DNA of 64,000 nucleotides from Arcuatula senhousia (lineage: Eukaryota > Mollusca > Bivalvia > Mytilida > Mytilidae): positions 1 through 64,000 of the forward strand of contig CAXARO010000904.1 of assembly GCA_963971305.1 (NCBI GenBank). The letters are read 5' to 3'. A program made the translations under genes and the position numbers. Under the pieces are notes generated by a model, which made no database searches, was not told where the DNA came from, and saw nothing but the letters and a program-made list of their open reading frames with translations. Each line of letters opens with the position of its first letter. Position 1 is the first letter of the stretch. Shown here piece by piece: positions 12,101 through 20,739 of the stretch.

Positions 12101-15100
12101 CTTTGATATCACGCACTTTTGTCCTTATTCCGGTTCCATTTAGGTGATTACCATCTTGTGTGAAATCTGTTGAGTTGAAGTTTCTATATAATACAAGTGG
12201 GATGTCCTTGTCGCTACAGTAATCTCTTAAAAACACGTTATATTGTCGCCTTTTATTTTCATATTCTTTCGATACTTCAAAGTTGTTATAGAATCTGGGC
12301 ACAATCTCTCCCAGTATAGTTTTGGCATTTGGATACAGTTTTTTTGTAGTTTCAACTAGTCGTTCAATTTCCTGAAGAACCCGGTCTGGCTCTTTATTTT
12401 CTAAGTCGTTTGACCCTATCTGAAACATTATATTGTCAGACACTACTTTTCCAGATTCAATAAATTCTATTGCTCCAAATATGGTCTTCTTTCCTAAAGT
12501 ATTAATTCTTGTGTTTTTGTTCATGTATATTTTCCTGCCATCTAGATTCTTCACAATTGATGATCCAACTATCCACAAGTCGGCTCTTTTTCTATCAGGC
12601 ACATATTGAGATTTTGGATCTTGTACAGAGTCTTTTACTTCTTTAGTTTTCAACTGTTCTACACGTCTAACAGGGTCATCTTGAGTTTTTGAGTCTTGTA
12701 CAGAGTCTATAATTTCTTTAATTTTCAACTGTTCAACACTTCTGATAAGGTTGTCACATGTGTTTTTGATTTTTGCATGGATTTCTTTAGTATTTGTTTC
12801 TATTTTCTGTATACATTCCTTTTCGGTTAGGATTCTAGTGTTTTGGGATTCATTTGCCAAATTACTTTTCGCACTATTTTCTAGCCCTACAACTGTTTTC
12901 CCTATGGTTGACAGACCTTTTTTATATCAGTTATTTGTGTTTCAAAGCTCTCTCTCATTGTAGCAAAAAATTCAATATTTGGTCGGTCTTTCTCCCATTT
13001 TCAATTAGTTTGATTTCTATTTTATGCAGTACATGTGACAGGTCAATGGTTTTGTTGGGGTCTGCTTCGTGGGTTAATTTTGCTGTTTCAACATGTATAT
13101 TTTTGTCCAATTTGGGATCATCATGTTCTGCGAGTTCTTTTTCCATTGTTTTTGTGGGTTCTACTGGAAGTTTTTCAAATGTGTTTTCAGATAATGAATC
13201 GTTGATTTCTGTATTTGGTTCACATATCTCCAGATTAAAAAGGTCTATTGGAATAGCAAATTCCTGAATTAGATGATCAATGTTGACCCTAGAGTTATCG
13301 ATCTTTGTCAGTTGAATTTTCTTTACCAGCTCTGCTAATTGTTCATACTCTTTGTCAAACCAATTTGATGTGTATTTGCCTTGTGAAGTGAAGGTTGGGT
13401 AAAATAAAGTCAACACACATAATTTCTTTTTATTTGTTTCTATTTCGACCGTGGATTTGGCAAGGGATTTGTGAGGAATCTTCCATTCAAAGCGCTTTTT
13501 TTCATCATTTACAGTTATCGCGGATGTTTTGTCATAGTCTTTCCACTTTATGGATGCATTTTCGTATTCTCCAATTTGCTTGAAATATCTGAGAAGGAAT
13601 ATTCGTCTCCATATCAGGATTGAAATTTTGTCACTTTTGAATGTTGATTGATTACCCCCCTCCTTTTCAAGGCATTAGAGGAACTTGAAGCCATTTTCGT
13701 CGGCTTTGGGATTAGTTCGGGTGATGAACGATTTATCCTGAGTCAATTGTTTATCAAATATCTGTTTATGTTATTCAAACATCGGTTAGTTTTCAGTCAT
13801 TACTATTTATTTACTATCATCTCGTGTTTCATGGGCGCCGCCATTAAGGTTGCGTTCGGAATTATAGAAAAGCCGATATCAATAGCGCTATCGATAAAAT
13901 ATAACGGAATGAAAGTAATTGCTGCTATTGGTTTAAGTGCCTTTCGTTTGGCTCATTGGCAAATAGCATTTTCTTTACCTTTTAAAGATTTAATTTTAAA
14001 ATACATATCAAATTATGCATAAGTGCTTGAAAAACTGCTAACAAGTTAATAATAAAATTATATAATACATTTATTCACATTTTCATATATTATTGTAGCT
14101 TTTATTGTCAACATATATTGATTCCACGTTTGAAGCTTTGATGGATATAGAGACAGTATCTACGCCAATTCAGTTCTTTTTGTGCATGTTTGATAAGCTT
14201 GGAAAAGATTATAACATAGATGATGACATATTACAGATATGGAAAAATGAATGGTAAATATATTATAATTTATCTCTCTGCAAGATAATGAAAGGTGTAT
14301 GATCATTTAACCCCTATCTTTTAGGTTGTTGATTTCTGTTCGGTTGATTTTGTGTTTTTGTGTGTCTTCGTGCTGTTTTTGTTCGTGTTTACCGGTTTCG
14401 TCGTTTCCATTTCGGACATTTGACACTTGAACGCCTCTTTGCTTGTTTTACACACATAAAAAAAGAATTTAAAAAAAAGACAATCTTTTTTAGTTTTATA
14501 CTTGAAACAGTGTGTTAGACCTTATTATTTTTAATATTTTTTCTAAGTTATGGAACCCGACTTTGGTCCCCGTTGATTGCTAAGCCTCAGAGAATTTTTG
14601 ACGTCCACGTTCCTGGCCATGTAGAGCCTGTCATGGACATACTCAGCCATGTATTTGTTGAATGTTTCACACAAACTTCAACGAAAGTAAACAAGGTATA
14701 TATAAAATTAGATATATTTAAAGCGTTATTTTGACGGTTATTTAACTCAATGAGAATGTTATATTCTCGGATACAGGCCTAAGATAGTAGAATTAGTATT
14801 CTACTTTGGTGCTACTAAACATGTCTTGATATGATGAATTGGAGGAAATTTTCTAATTTGCTAAAGCATTTCTTATTACCTCTTTAAGACAGTCTAAATA
14901 ATAAATGTTATAGAACTTGTTGCAAATTATGTGTATACTAATTTTTGTTGATATTAAGTATATGACCAACATTCTGCAGTTGTGTGAACTCCATGTGTTC
15001 AAACATTAATTTATCTTTATTGAGTTCAAAAATAAAGGAAATAAAAAACTCCACCGAACTTGGGTGATCAATCTAAAAGAATATATTTTAAACGTTTTCA

Positions 15101-18100
15101 TAGTTACAATATACAAATTAAAATTTAAAGATTAGTTGTTTAAACCAAATTAAAACTTAAAAGGAAATAAAATTATTCTAGGACTCGTCACCACAGAAAC
15201 TTCTTTTCCATCAAGATGTAGAAACACACAGGAAGGATATAGCACCTTTCTTTGCCAGTATGGAACCAGTATCTGACATGGATTTCTACAGATCTCTAGA
15301 ACAAATGTCAGAGGTTTGTTGCTGTTGTTTTTACCTATCATGTGGATGATTTGTATCAAAATATATAGAAATAACGACTCAGATTTGGTTTTGGTGGTGT
15401 TTGGTTCTCTATTATTGTAGTAAAAACATGACTTGTTTGGTTACAGTGGACCGTTACAAATTAGACTCTTACATCCAAAATCCTGTCTTTTCAAATATAT
15501 TTATAACTCTGGTCTCTCATTAAAGAAATGACCTATTGTATATATATCTAAATCTCAATAGTATAAATCTAATCGGAGGTTTGGTGCCATTATACCTAGT
15601 TTAACCCACCAGTACTTTAGGTTTAAGCACTTTTGATTTTTATATCATCTAAGATTTTCTTAGCTATTCTGTTTCTGTTGAATGTTTTAGTTAATCAATT
15701 TTATGTTCTGCTATTTGTTATTTAAACTTAACTCAATTCAGAATTAGAAGATTTGATTTTAATGCTTTTTCGTATTTTTTACCTTTTTTTTCACTTTTAG
15801 CTTAAAACATATGATTGCAAAATGCTTCGGTATATTATAATTGTATTGACAAAACAAGTGAACTGGCCTTTATTTTTCAGATTCACAAGAAAGACTTACA
15901 AATCAGCAGACAGTCTGTAATCCATCATTTGTATAATCTATTTATAGCGCATAACAAAGAAGATGTAAGTCCTTTATATAGCATAATGTCCTCAAAACTA
16001 AACAGATTAATGAACGTTGTGAAAAAAAATAAAGGAATGATGGAAAACGGGACTATTTAAAAAATAATTCAGATTTAAGCATGTCAATTATGGACACATC
16101 ATCCATACCCCATTTTACATGTATGACCCGTGTAAAACCGCATTTTATAAACTATTTCTGCATTGGTGGTCCTAGAAACTGCAATTTAACCCTATGTTCT
16201 ATTTTTAGCCATGGCGGCCATGTTTTTGACGAATGAAAAATCCGAACAATAGAATTGTAGAATATATGCTTTTCAGTATGTGTGCCAAGTTTAGATGCAG
16301 TTGGTTTTATGGTGTCAGACAAGTTAATCTTTGAAATTCAGGGGAAAAGTAATGAAAATAGAAAATTTTGACGTTTAAGGGCCTTAACTTCAAAATGAAA
16401 TGGTCCAACAGCTTTGACCTAATTACATGAAATGTAGATCTTGATATGCTTAATCATATGCAATTTGAATTTTTACATATCTTGTATAGTTTTCGATTCA
16501 AGATAAAGGGCTAAATAAGTCTTTTTTTTTAAATCCAGAAAAAGGGCAATAACTCCTACAACGGTAGTTGGATCTTCTTGAAAATTTTAGGGCAGGTAGA
16601 TCTCGAGGTGCTGGACACCTTTTTCCTGCCAGAATTTGTATATCTGTCACCTTTTTTGAGTTATTTGCAAACAACTGCAATTTACCGCTATGTTCTATTT
16701 TTAGCCACAGTGGCCATGTTTTTTGACGAATCAAAAATCCAAACTACATTTTTGTAGCAATAATGCTAATAAACAACTGTATCAATATTGGTTGCAAAGA
16801 GGAGTTAACGCTTGAAAAAAGCTAACGGACGGACGGACGACGGACGATAAGTGACGGCAATAGTTCACATGACCCTTCGGCTTCAACGCTCTTTAGCGTT
16901 TAAAGGCAAGCGAAATATATAAGCAACAAAATAGCAGATATTTTAAAAGTTAATGAACACTCTAGTCCCCCTCTTTGGCACATAACAAATCATATTTTAA
17001 ATTAAAATTATATAAACTTTTGGGCGTGCTTTCGGGTGCACATGCATTGTGTTGTACACAAATGGTATCGATTCAAAACCACCTTCGGAAAAATGAACTC
17101 GTCCAGCATGTATTAATAGTGTATTAATTGTGTATTGAATTTTATGAATGAATCAGAAATTAACCTACACTAAACCAATGAAATAACAGCAATATTTGAA
17201 GGTAGAGTGCACGACCAATCAAGTTACAGATAAATTTTCATGTATGTTCTTGAGCCGATCATTAAAAAGATCGTTTTGTAAATTGCAAAGGAATTAATCA
17301 AACTTGTTGTGTGTCGTTTAAAAATGGAGATTTTTTAAGAATGCATTAATTTGTAACATATAAGATCATATTTTAAAAAGAAATATAGAAGATAAAGAAT
17401 TACAGTAGGCAGATTTCTCCGTCTAGACAGAAAAAAAAAACGCGAAAGCCAGAAGTAACCTTATGACTATACATAAGGCAGCTTACGCTTGCCTAAAAAT
17501 TCTTTATTTAGACACTTCTATGACTTATTTAGCAGTTGAATTACTGCACATAGATTAAAAAAGACAAAAAATATCGGCCATCTTATTCTACGTATATAAA
17601 GATGAACCATGAGCATTTAATCCCAGTTCGGTATCTTTGTTATTATATCTATCAAAAGTAAGCCGATCCGATTAAGCAATTTTAACGTTAGTACTTATTT
17701 CATTTAGTGTAACCATGACCTTTAGATCCAATTTTCAAACTTTGATGTGTAGAAATATAAATTCATGAAATTCTATGGAGGCGTTTCGGAAGAAATTGGT
17801 GACGGACTGATATAGAGGTGGTTGTTCAATTTATTGTGAACTTTGAAATGCAAACAGAAGATAACTCAACTTACCTACACATATTGTCATTTGCTTAACT
17901 GTATTAAATACATATTTTAAAATAACATATTTTTAAATAAGTAGATACATTGTTTGTTTTGGCAAACATGACAGTGTTGTTACCATGTTTGAGATATACT
18001 GCAATATTTGTTGAGTATTTTAATAACTTATTATTTTTTCTAAAATGTAATGATGAAAACGTTGAGTAATCACTACATCGTTTTACCCTTGGGTGTGCTC

Positions 18101-18365
18101 AGAGATTCGGTCGTGTGTTGTGCGACTGACGATGGTATATCCTTTTCATTAAGGCATCACGGCATATGCTGGACAGTGCAACATCATGAGAACTCGCCAT
18201 TTCATGTAGCGTTTCTGTCTTGACCCCATTTATTTATTGATAACATATACATCACCATTTACTTTTTCTTTGAAGATTCTCATGGATTTTGAGGATATGG
18301 AGGAGAGTAAAGATCTTCAATTTGCAGCTAAGCTACAAGAGGTGTTTGATTTGATTGGAGAATAA
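1..18365 (+). CDS. Plexin receptor, 3' part of gene (cytoplasmic RasGAP region, 15 exons)
   Basis: Plexins are single-pass semaphorin receptors whose cytoplasmic tail is a GTPase-activating domain for Rap/Ras-type GTPases with an inserted Rho-GTPase-binding domain. I joined exons 1-140, 629-759, 1522-1581, 1853-1924, 2267-2333, 2759-2905, 3191-3347, 3609-3773, 4355-4464, 6385-6465, 14099-14253, 14548-14695, 15182-15313, 15881-15964 and 18276-18365. All have AG/GT borders, all phases agree, and the frame stays open for about 579 codons to a TAA. Recognisable stretches are PYWDFNTY (juxtamembrane/GAP start), LFRRFESI (GAP arginine motif), VRVLDCDTISQVK and RLNTLKHYGV (Rho-binding domain), GEIYLNRLM, and GTRLWSPLIAKPQRIFD (second GAP arginine region). 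Extracellular and membrane parts lie upstream of the window. The intron 6466-14098 contains a whole LINE. The plexin subfamily (A or B) is not decided here; the sequence is rather divergent. Confidence 0.94.
141..628 (+). other. Plexin intron, no further feature seen
   Basis: AT-rich intron with a GT start and AG end. The open frame running from the exon into it carries no recognisable domain. The other short introns up to 4354 also hold nothing I recognise. Confidence 0.6.
629..759 (+). CDS. Plexin exon
   Basis: Acceptor tttttaacag, donor gtatgg. It begins in phase 0 and reads FDKLDILLQNKLFLKSLIQT, the helical segment after the juxtamembrane part of the plexin GAP domain. It ends with two bases of a split Lys codon. 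Confidence 0.88.
1522..1581 (+). CDS. Plexin exon (60 nt)
   Basis: Short exon between ttttag and gtaagt. It completes the split codon and reads AQFGAVLSISLLGNMRLFYE, the conserved plexin GAP helix. It is supported by exact phase agreement with both neighbours. Confidence 0.87.
1853..1924 (+). CDS. Plexin exon (72 nt)
   Basis: Acceptor ttcttttag, donor gtagat. It reads LIQCLLAEKIKSSPKKQLKV then LFRR across the next junction. The Arg pair matches the first arginine motif of plexin GAP domains. Confidence 0.88.
2267..2333 (+). CDS. Plexin exon (67 nt)
   Basis: Acceptor tttttcag, donor gtaagt. It reads RFESITFRLIATWLHVTLYK, following the Arg pair as in plexins, and ends in phase 0. Confidence 0.9.
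2759..2905 (+). CDS. Plexin exon (end of GAP N-lobe)
   Basis: Acceptor cccttccag, donor gtaagg. It reads LFMLLRAVQTIIEREPIDDL then SKYTLAEEKLLK. The motif G-x-(S/A)-(K/R)-Y-T-L-x-E-E just before the Rho-binding domain is characteristic of plexins. Confidence 0.93.
3191..3347 (+). CDS. Plexin exon (Rho-GTPase-binding domain, first part)
   Basis: Acceptor tttttttcag, donor gtttgt. It reads VRVLDCDTISQVKRKCC followed by IYKNTPGSEIPKFEEL, the ubiquitin-like Rho-binding insert of plexins. It ends with one base of a split codon. Confidence 0.95.
3609..3773 (+). CDS. Plexin exon (Rho-GTPase-binding domain, second part)
   Basis: Acceptor attgtag, donor gtaagt. It reads LLLEDIDNTSERISGLVRLN then TLKHYGVRDNCKMALL, the second half of the Rho-binding fold with its typical L-N-T-L-x-H-Y segment. 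Confidence 0.95.
4355..4464 (+). CDS. Plexin exon (linker to GAP C-lobe)
   Basis: Acceptor attttag, donor gtatgt. It reads NYVHEREQVENVSADD and ends KDEFNQKWHL, equivalent to the K-x-x-H-L segment that follows the Rho-binding domain. It ends in phase 0. Confidence 0.85.
5046..5057 (+). CDS. Candidate 12-nt plexin microexon
   Basis: A pyrimidine-rich tract and accag acceptor (5041-5045) is followed by 12 bases, GAAAGTTCAGCA, and then a near-consensus donor gtaagtat. The flanking exons end and start in phase 0, so inclusion would add exactly Glu-Ser-Ser-Ala in frame. Cassette microexons of this size are known in neural genes. No transcript is visible here, so it is a prediction. Confidence 0.5.
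5160..5640 (+). repeat. Pearl-like interspersed repeat fragment in plexin intron
   Basis: Recurring lines of the type cttgtgaccttgacctt end in gatggacggacggacgg (about 5567-5583). The ACGG tract and the non-coding purine/pyrimidine phrasing match the other ACGG-marked repeats in this window at 16.8, 47.2, 57.8 and 59.96 kb. No ORF is present. Confidence 0.4.
6385..6465 (+). CDS. Plexin exon (81 nt)
   Basis: Acceptor gaattctag, donor gtaggt. It reads MTHDIGEIYLNRLMHTK, which matches the plexin E-I-Y-L-x-R-L-x-x-x-K segment leading into the GAP C-lobe. Confidence 0.92.
6763..7119 (-). pseudogene. LINE ORF2 C-terminal part with Cys/His knuckle
   Basis: Reads QRLCASCNVVEDEAHFLLHC near the end. 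The C-x-x-C-x(n)-E-D-E-x-H-F-L-x-x-C pattern typically ends ORF2 of Jockey/CR1-like LINEs. It is cut off from the rest of ORF2 by the inserted Penelope-like fragment. The first few residues of this frame derive from that insertion, not from the LINE. Confidence 0.8.
7098..7912 (-). mobile_element. Penelope-like retroelement fragment inserted in the LINE
   Basis: On the minus strand the fragment reads LTFRYIDDVLSLNNSRFGDF (about 7805-7865, RT active site YIDD), then DFNFPIVNFPFLCSN and APAYGVYVSQLIRYSRACG (7384-7700), then a C-terminal tail ending GTACCTCTGCTTCTT at about 7100. One in-frame stop follows the ASY segment. The same tail recurs at 26745-26965. The insertion separates LINE residues NNKTKLKL from ILNEWYQR. 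Penelope-like is my best family guess, from RT layout and 3'-end-only copies. Confidence 0.7.
7915..8580 (-). pseudogene. LINE ORF2, thumb/connection region after RT
   Basis: Continues the RT frame directly after a single TAA stop (8581-8583). It reads SEYRYLGTSLRSNCNLKYSL, the Y-K-Y-L-G segment that follows the RT palm, and then LSFCKHVLGVRK. It would be functional coding sequence but for the stop. Confidence 0.8.
8581..9498 (-). pseudogene. LINE ORF2 reverse transcriptase core
   Basis: Copies LINE RNA at the nicked target. Motifs in order are GKSSGPDGILNEILKYS, NYRGISLVNCLSKVFS, FGFRENHRTSDSLFILK, YACFVDLRKAFDSVWRNGL (catalytic Asp), GVRHGDSISPTLFNIFIND and LLFADDLLILSES (catalytic FADD). 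Length and motif order are complete. It is bounded upstream by an amber stop (9499-9501) and downstream by a TAA (8581-8583), both in the same frame, so only two point nonsense changes break about 650 codons. The copy is therefore fairly young. Confidence 0.9.
9499..9870 (-). pseudogene. LINE ORF2 linker between endonuclease and RT
   Basis: Lys/Asn-rich helical segment in the same frame as the RT. It reads EEHWNIIKSLNNTYVKDES, the W-x-x-I-K-S pattern common between endonuclease and RT in CR1/Jockey elements. It ends at the amber stop just before the RT frame. Confidence 0.75.
9997..10997 (-). pseudogene. LINE ORF2 APE-type endonuclease
   Basis: Nicks target DNA. It starts MSSDHLSVSAWNTHGLGDK (10997 downward), the S-W-N-x-x-G-L start of exo/endo/phosphatase folds. 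It continues in a shifted frame with RRHSGGIIIYYKKNIHKG, VLLMGDLNARTG (catalytic GDLN-A-R), NLRILNGRYLGDGLGYFT and NVDYSIAN, then SFNYLSDHAQIEI (terminal SDH) in another frame. There are at least two frameshifts, near 10900 and 10260. Confidence 0.85.
11082..11795 (-). other. Spacer between LINE ORF1 and ORF2
   Basis: AT-rich region between the end of ORF1 and the start of ORF2. Short open frames show no domain. It is longer than usual for an intergenic spacer and may contain an unrecognised small insertion. Confidence 0.4.
11796..13694 (-). pseudogene. LINE ORF1 with SGNH/GDSL esterase domain
   Basis: The 354-residue part at 11796-12860 reads ADLWIVGSSIVKNLDG (nucleophile Ser block), MFQIGSNDLENKEPDR (GSND block) and DGNHLNGTG (Asp-x-x-His block), so all SGNH catalytic residues are visible. 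It ends in an Asn/Ser/Arg-rich tail suited to RNA binding. The N-terminal part (12955-13416, and on to an ATG at about 13694 reading MASSSSNALKRR) is acidic/coiled and lies in other frames, with frameshifts near 12900 and 13640. Esterase ORF1s are known in CR1-clade LINEs. Confidence 0.75.
14099..14253 (+). CDS. Plexin exon (GAP C-lobe)
   Basis: Acceptor tattgtag, donor gtaaat. It reads YIDSTFEALMDIETVSTPIQ and ends DDDILQIWKNEW, the plexin GAP segment ending in I-W-K. The exon lies beyond the LINE-filled intron, and the phases on both sides agree. Confidence 0.93.
14548..14695 (+). CDS. Plexin exon (second GAP arginine)
   Basis: Acceptor ttctaag, donor gtatat. It reads GTRLWSPLIAKPQRIFDVHV and then DILSHVFVECFTQTS. 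The Arg of GTRLW aligns with the second catalytic arginine region of plexin GAP domains, so GAP activity appears preserved. This is an inference from position. Confidence 0.93.
15182..15313 (+). CDS. Plexin exon (GAP C-lobe)
   Basis: Acceptor attctag, donor gtttgt. It reads DSSPQKLLFHQDVETHRKDI, which matches the plexin D-S-P-x-x-K-L-L-x-x-x-x-(I/V) segment near the C-terminus. Confidence 0.93.
15881..15964 (+). CDS. Plexin exon (84 nt)
   Basis: Acceptor atttttcag, donor gtaagt. It reads SVIHHLYNLFIAHNKED, the penultimate helix of the plexin tail. It starts and ends in phase 0. Confidence 0.88.
16100..16910 (+). repeat. Pearl-like interspersed repeat, ACGG-terminated, in plexin intron
   Basis: Contains two related lines, ttttagccatggcggccatg (16206) and ttttagccacagtggccatg (16699). 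It ends with aacggacggacggacgacgg (from 16824) and a small hairpin, aacgctctttagcgtt (16888-16903). The layout of non-coding body, ACGG tract and terminal hairpin matches other elements here at 57.8 and 59.96 kb. Confidence 0.5.
16911..18275 (+). other. Remaining plexin intron, nothing recognised
   Basis: AT-rich intron sequence without long ORFs, tandem repeats or splice-bounded coding segments that I could support. Confidence 0.5.
18276..18365 (+). CDS. Plexin last exon with stop codon
   Basis: Acceptor tttgaag. It reads LQFAAKLQEVFDLIGE then TAA, equivalent to the last GAP helix of plexins. The acidic tail is shorter than in vertebrate plexins, and no PDZ-binding C-terminus is apparent. 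Confidence 0.88.
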   Translation: MLMDFEDMEESKDLQFAAKLQEVFDLIGE

Positions 18366-18824
18366 AGATAAGAAAGTTTCAAAGATTTCAATAAGAAACA
18401 TACATGTCATTACAGTTCACGTTAGAACTTTACTACTATAGTTAAATATGTTAAACAAAAGCAAACAGAAGGCGAATAGAATTTTAATTTGAGTGTTCAA
18501 ATATACTGAATTTGACAGCTTATTATGAAGGTTTTTTTTGTATAAAATTAAATTTATTTCTAATTACTTGATGTTCTATTGATGATAAAATTTTGTAAAC
18601 CGAAAACAAGGAAAAACTCATCCCGATCTTCATTAGGATTGTATTTGGACATTTTTAATACTAATAGCAACACAAGCATAGATGTATGTGTATGTTTTAG
18701 AAGATTATGAGTCAAAACCTAACAAGAACTATTACCTACATGTATATTCTGAATTATCAACGTGTTAATAATATTGTATTGTTATGTTGACTGTATTTTA
18801 TTAATAGACTGATATTTAACCAGC

Positions 18825-18830
18825 AATAAA
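18825..18830 (+). terminator. Polyadenylation signal AATAAA for plexin
   Basis: AATAAA about 460 bases after the plexin stop in AT-rich 3' UTR, and before the convergent TRIM-like gene ends at 18977. Confidence 0.5.
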
Positions 18831-18976
18831 ATATATGCAATGCCTCATTTTTAATCAGCAGTTAATTAATTAAATACATGTACATCGTACCTTATAGCTT
18901 TTACTTTTTGTTCTTTAATCTTGAGGGAGAAAAAGTACTTTATAAATTTATTTGTTAATACAAGTCAAATAATGTA

Positions 18977-20692
18977 CTAAATAACTCTATAAACAATAGC
19001 TCCATACGCCCTATGACCAAGACAGATTACTTTCTTTGTTTCAATGTAGCAAACAGGCCCAGGGTAGCTCAGGCCATCAGCGTCAGTGAGTAAAGTTTTA
19101 AATTCGGTCCCATCACTACTTATTACGCTAAGTTTATCGGAGCCTGCAGCAACGACAAGAACGTTCTGCTTCTCATCAAGTGAAATGCCTTTTGGATGAA
19201 ATATCGATTCGTGTAGGAATGTCCATTGGACAATCCCCTCCATATTACAACATACAACAGAATGCACTCTGCTATTACTGTAGTAAAGTTTGTCTTTGCA
19301 TGCTGTTACATACTCGACCTCTTTTATATCTATCGGTATTGTTTGTAGGACGGTCCCTATTGCGTTTAAAACAAGAATACCCCGTTCTTTGCATATTACA
19401 TATAGCTTGCCACTATCATACGACACTCCCCAACAACTGCTCTCTAACCGAATGGTCTTTTCGACAATTCTTGCGTCAACATTGATAATCACCAATGCTT
19501 TATCTTCGCCCAAGGTTATAGCTACTCTTTTGTCGTCAATAGCAGTAATGTCAAATGGTTGACTGGGCAACAAAGTACCATGCCCACCACGAAAGTCCCC
19601 ATTCAGATCATATTCATGTAAAACTGGAGCAGTCAGGTCATAACTCACAAGAAAAATCCGTCCATTAGGCAAAACAGTACATCCAGTGTAACGCAGCTCT
19701 CGAAATCCGCTGTAACGAAGTGCTAGAGCTTCATTTGGGTCATTAGCACAATGTAGATCAGAGACCTTCTGAATGTTTATAGCCTGTATCGATGTACTTA
19801 TTTCGATTCGAGCCTGGGCTCTGTCGTGTCGAACAATATTTATCGGTAATTCTACGAGAGTTTCCTCCTTTAGTAGTTTTCCGAGTTTTTCCACGTTTCT
19901 TATAACAGATCTGAGATGGTTTTGGCTTATATCGACCTCTATGTGGTAGTCTGTTGCTTTTAGATCCTTCAACTCTTCAGATTTTCTATCGATAACATCA
20001 TTGATGCCTCGCATCCAAACAAAAGTCTGAAGATCAGAAGCGTGAGCCTTTGTCAGAGATATTTCTTCTAAAATGTTTTGAAATTCTGTTTCTTTTGTCT
20101 TAAGAACTTCAATAAAAGTTTCATGGCTGGTGTTAAACAAATTGAACGAATCATTTAAATTTCCTGATAACACTCTCTCGCATTCATCTAGTTTCTCATT
20201 TAGTGTACTTCGCAGATTCCCTATAACCGCTTGTGCCCGTGTTCTTTCTTGCTGAAAACTAGCCACGGCGTGTTCTCTGTTATCCACACTGCTTTTTAAC
20301 TTTTGAATTAATCCAGTTACATTTTCTTCCAAATTTACCATAGCCGTTGATTGTTTGGAATTTTTGGCTGCTTCGTTGATGGGGATAATATCCGTGCAGT
20401 GTCTATGAGTGGTTGACACACATATGCGACAAAGAGCTTCATCATGGACTTTGCAGAACAGTTCTAATTTTGTTTCATGTATATTACAGTCCAGTTTTAT
20501 GTCAAGATTCTCAATTTTACGGTAATCGTCTAACGATATGATGAAATGGTCCCTTGATACTCTAACACGACTATGGGCCGTCTGGCACTCCGTACAAAGA
20601 CCCTCTTGGCATTCCGTACACCATTTTACTGCAACTGTATTTTTCATCTCATAGTCACAAGGACCACAAAATACTTGAGAGCTGTTGGCCAT
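18977..20692 (-). CDS. TRIM-like protein without RING: two B-boxes, coiled coil, beta-propeller (571 aa)
   Basis: An intact single-exon frame. Residues 9-49 form a B-box-1-type zinc site (C9, C12, C25, C28, C33, C36, H40, H49). Residues 69-99 form B-box 2 (C69, H72, C80, H83, C88, C91, H96/H98). Roughly 105-270 is a predicted coiled coil with many Glu/Lys/Leu, and 300-571 reads as NHL-like propeller blades such as LPNGRIFLVSYD and WGVSYDSGKLYVI. No RING precedes the B-boxes, so ligase activity is not expected unless by partnering. Upstream, a putative acceptor ttccag at 20711 leaves an 18-nt leader, suggesting a 5'-UTR intron. It is convergent with the plexin gene and has a close paralogue at 30078-31748. 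Roles in innate immunity are only inferred from family expansions. Confidence 0.9.
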   Translation of the reverse strand: MANSSQVFCGPCDYEMKNTVAVKWCTECQEGLCTECQTAHSRVRVSRDHFIISLDDYRKIENLDIKLDCNIHETKLELFCKVHDEALCRICVSTTHRHCTDIIPINEAAKNSKQSTAMVNLEENVTGLIQKLKSSVDNREHAVASFQQERTRAQAVIGNLRSTLNEKLDECERVLSGNLNDSFNLFNTSHETFIEVLKTKETEFQNILEEISLTKAHASDLQTFVWMRGINDVIDRKSEELKDLKATDYHIEVDISQNHLRSVIRNVEKLGKLLKEETLVELPINIVRHDRAQARIEISTSIQAINIQKVSDLHCANDPNEALALRYSGFRELRYTGCTVLPNGRIFLVSYDLTAPVLHEYDLNGDFRGGHGTLLPSQPFDITAIDDKRVAITLGEDKALVIINVDARIVEKTIRLESSCWGVSYDSGKLYVICKERGILVLNAIGTVLQTIPIDIKEVEYVTACKDKLYYSNSRVHSVVCCNMEGIVQWTFLHESIFHPKGISLDEKQNVLVVAAGSDKLSVISSDGTEFKTLLTDADGLSYPGPVCYIETKKVICLGHRAYGAIVYRVI

Positions 20693-20739
20693 CTTTTTTG
20701 TCTTTTACACCTGGAATATTAAGAATGCATCGTCAGCCC

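Larger units (their letters stand above)
6556..13930 (-). mobile_element. CR1/Jockey-type LINE in plexin intron, nearly full length
   Basis: A non-LTR retrotransposon on the minus strand, inside the plexin intron and antisense to the gene. The 3' end is marked by an (ATCA)n tail at about 6558-6580. Going upstream on the minus strand come the C-terminal zinc-knuckle (6763-7119), an inserted Penelope-like fragment (about 7098-7912), reverse transcriptase (7915-9870), APE endonuclease (9997-10997) and an esterase-type ORF1 (11796-13694). The 5' boundary is not exact; AT-poorer sequence with a cgatagcgctatcgat-like palindrome near 13880 may be 5' UTR. I could not identify target-site duplications with confidence. 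Confidence 0.85.

Noticed and set aside
19180..19562. Plus-strand open frames opposite the TRIM-like gene
   Set aside because: They are shadows of the intact 571-codon gene with strong domain evidence on the other strand.
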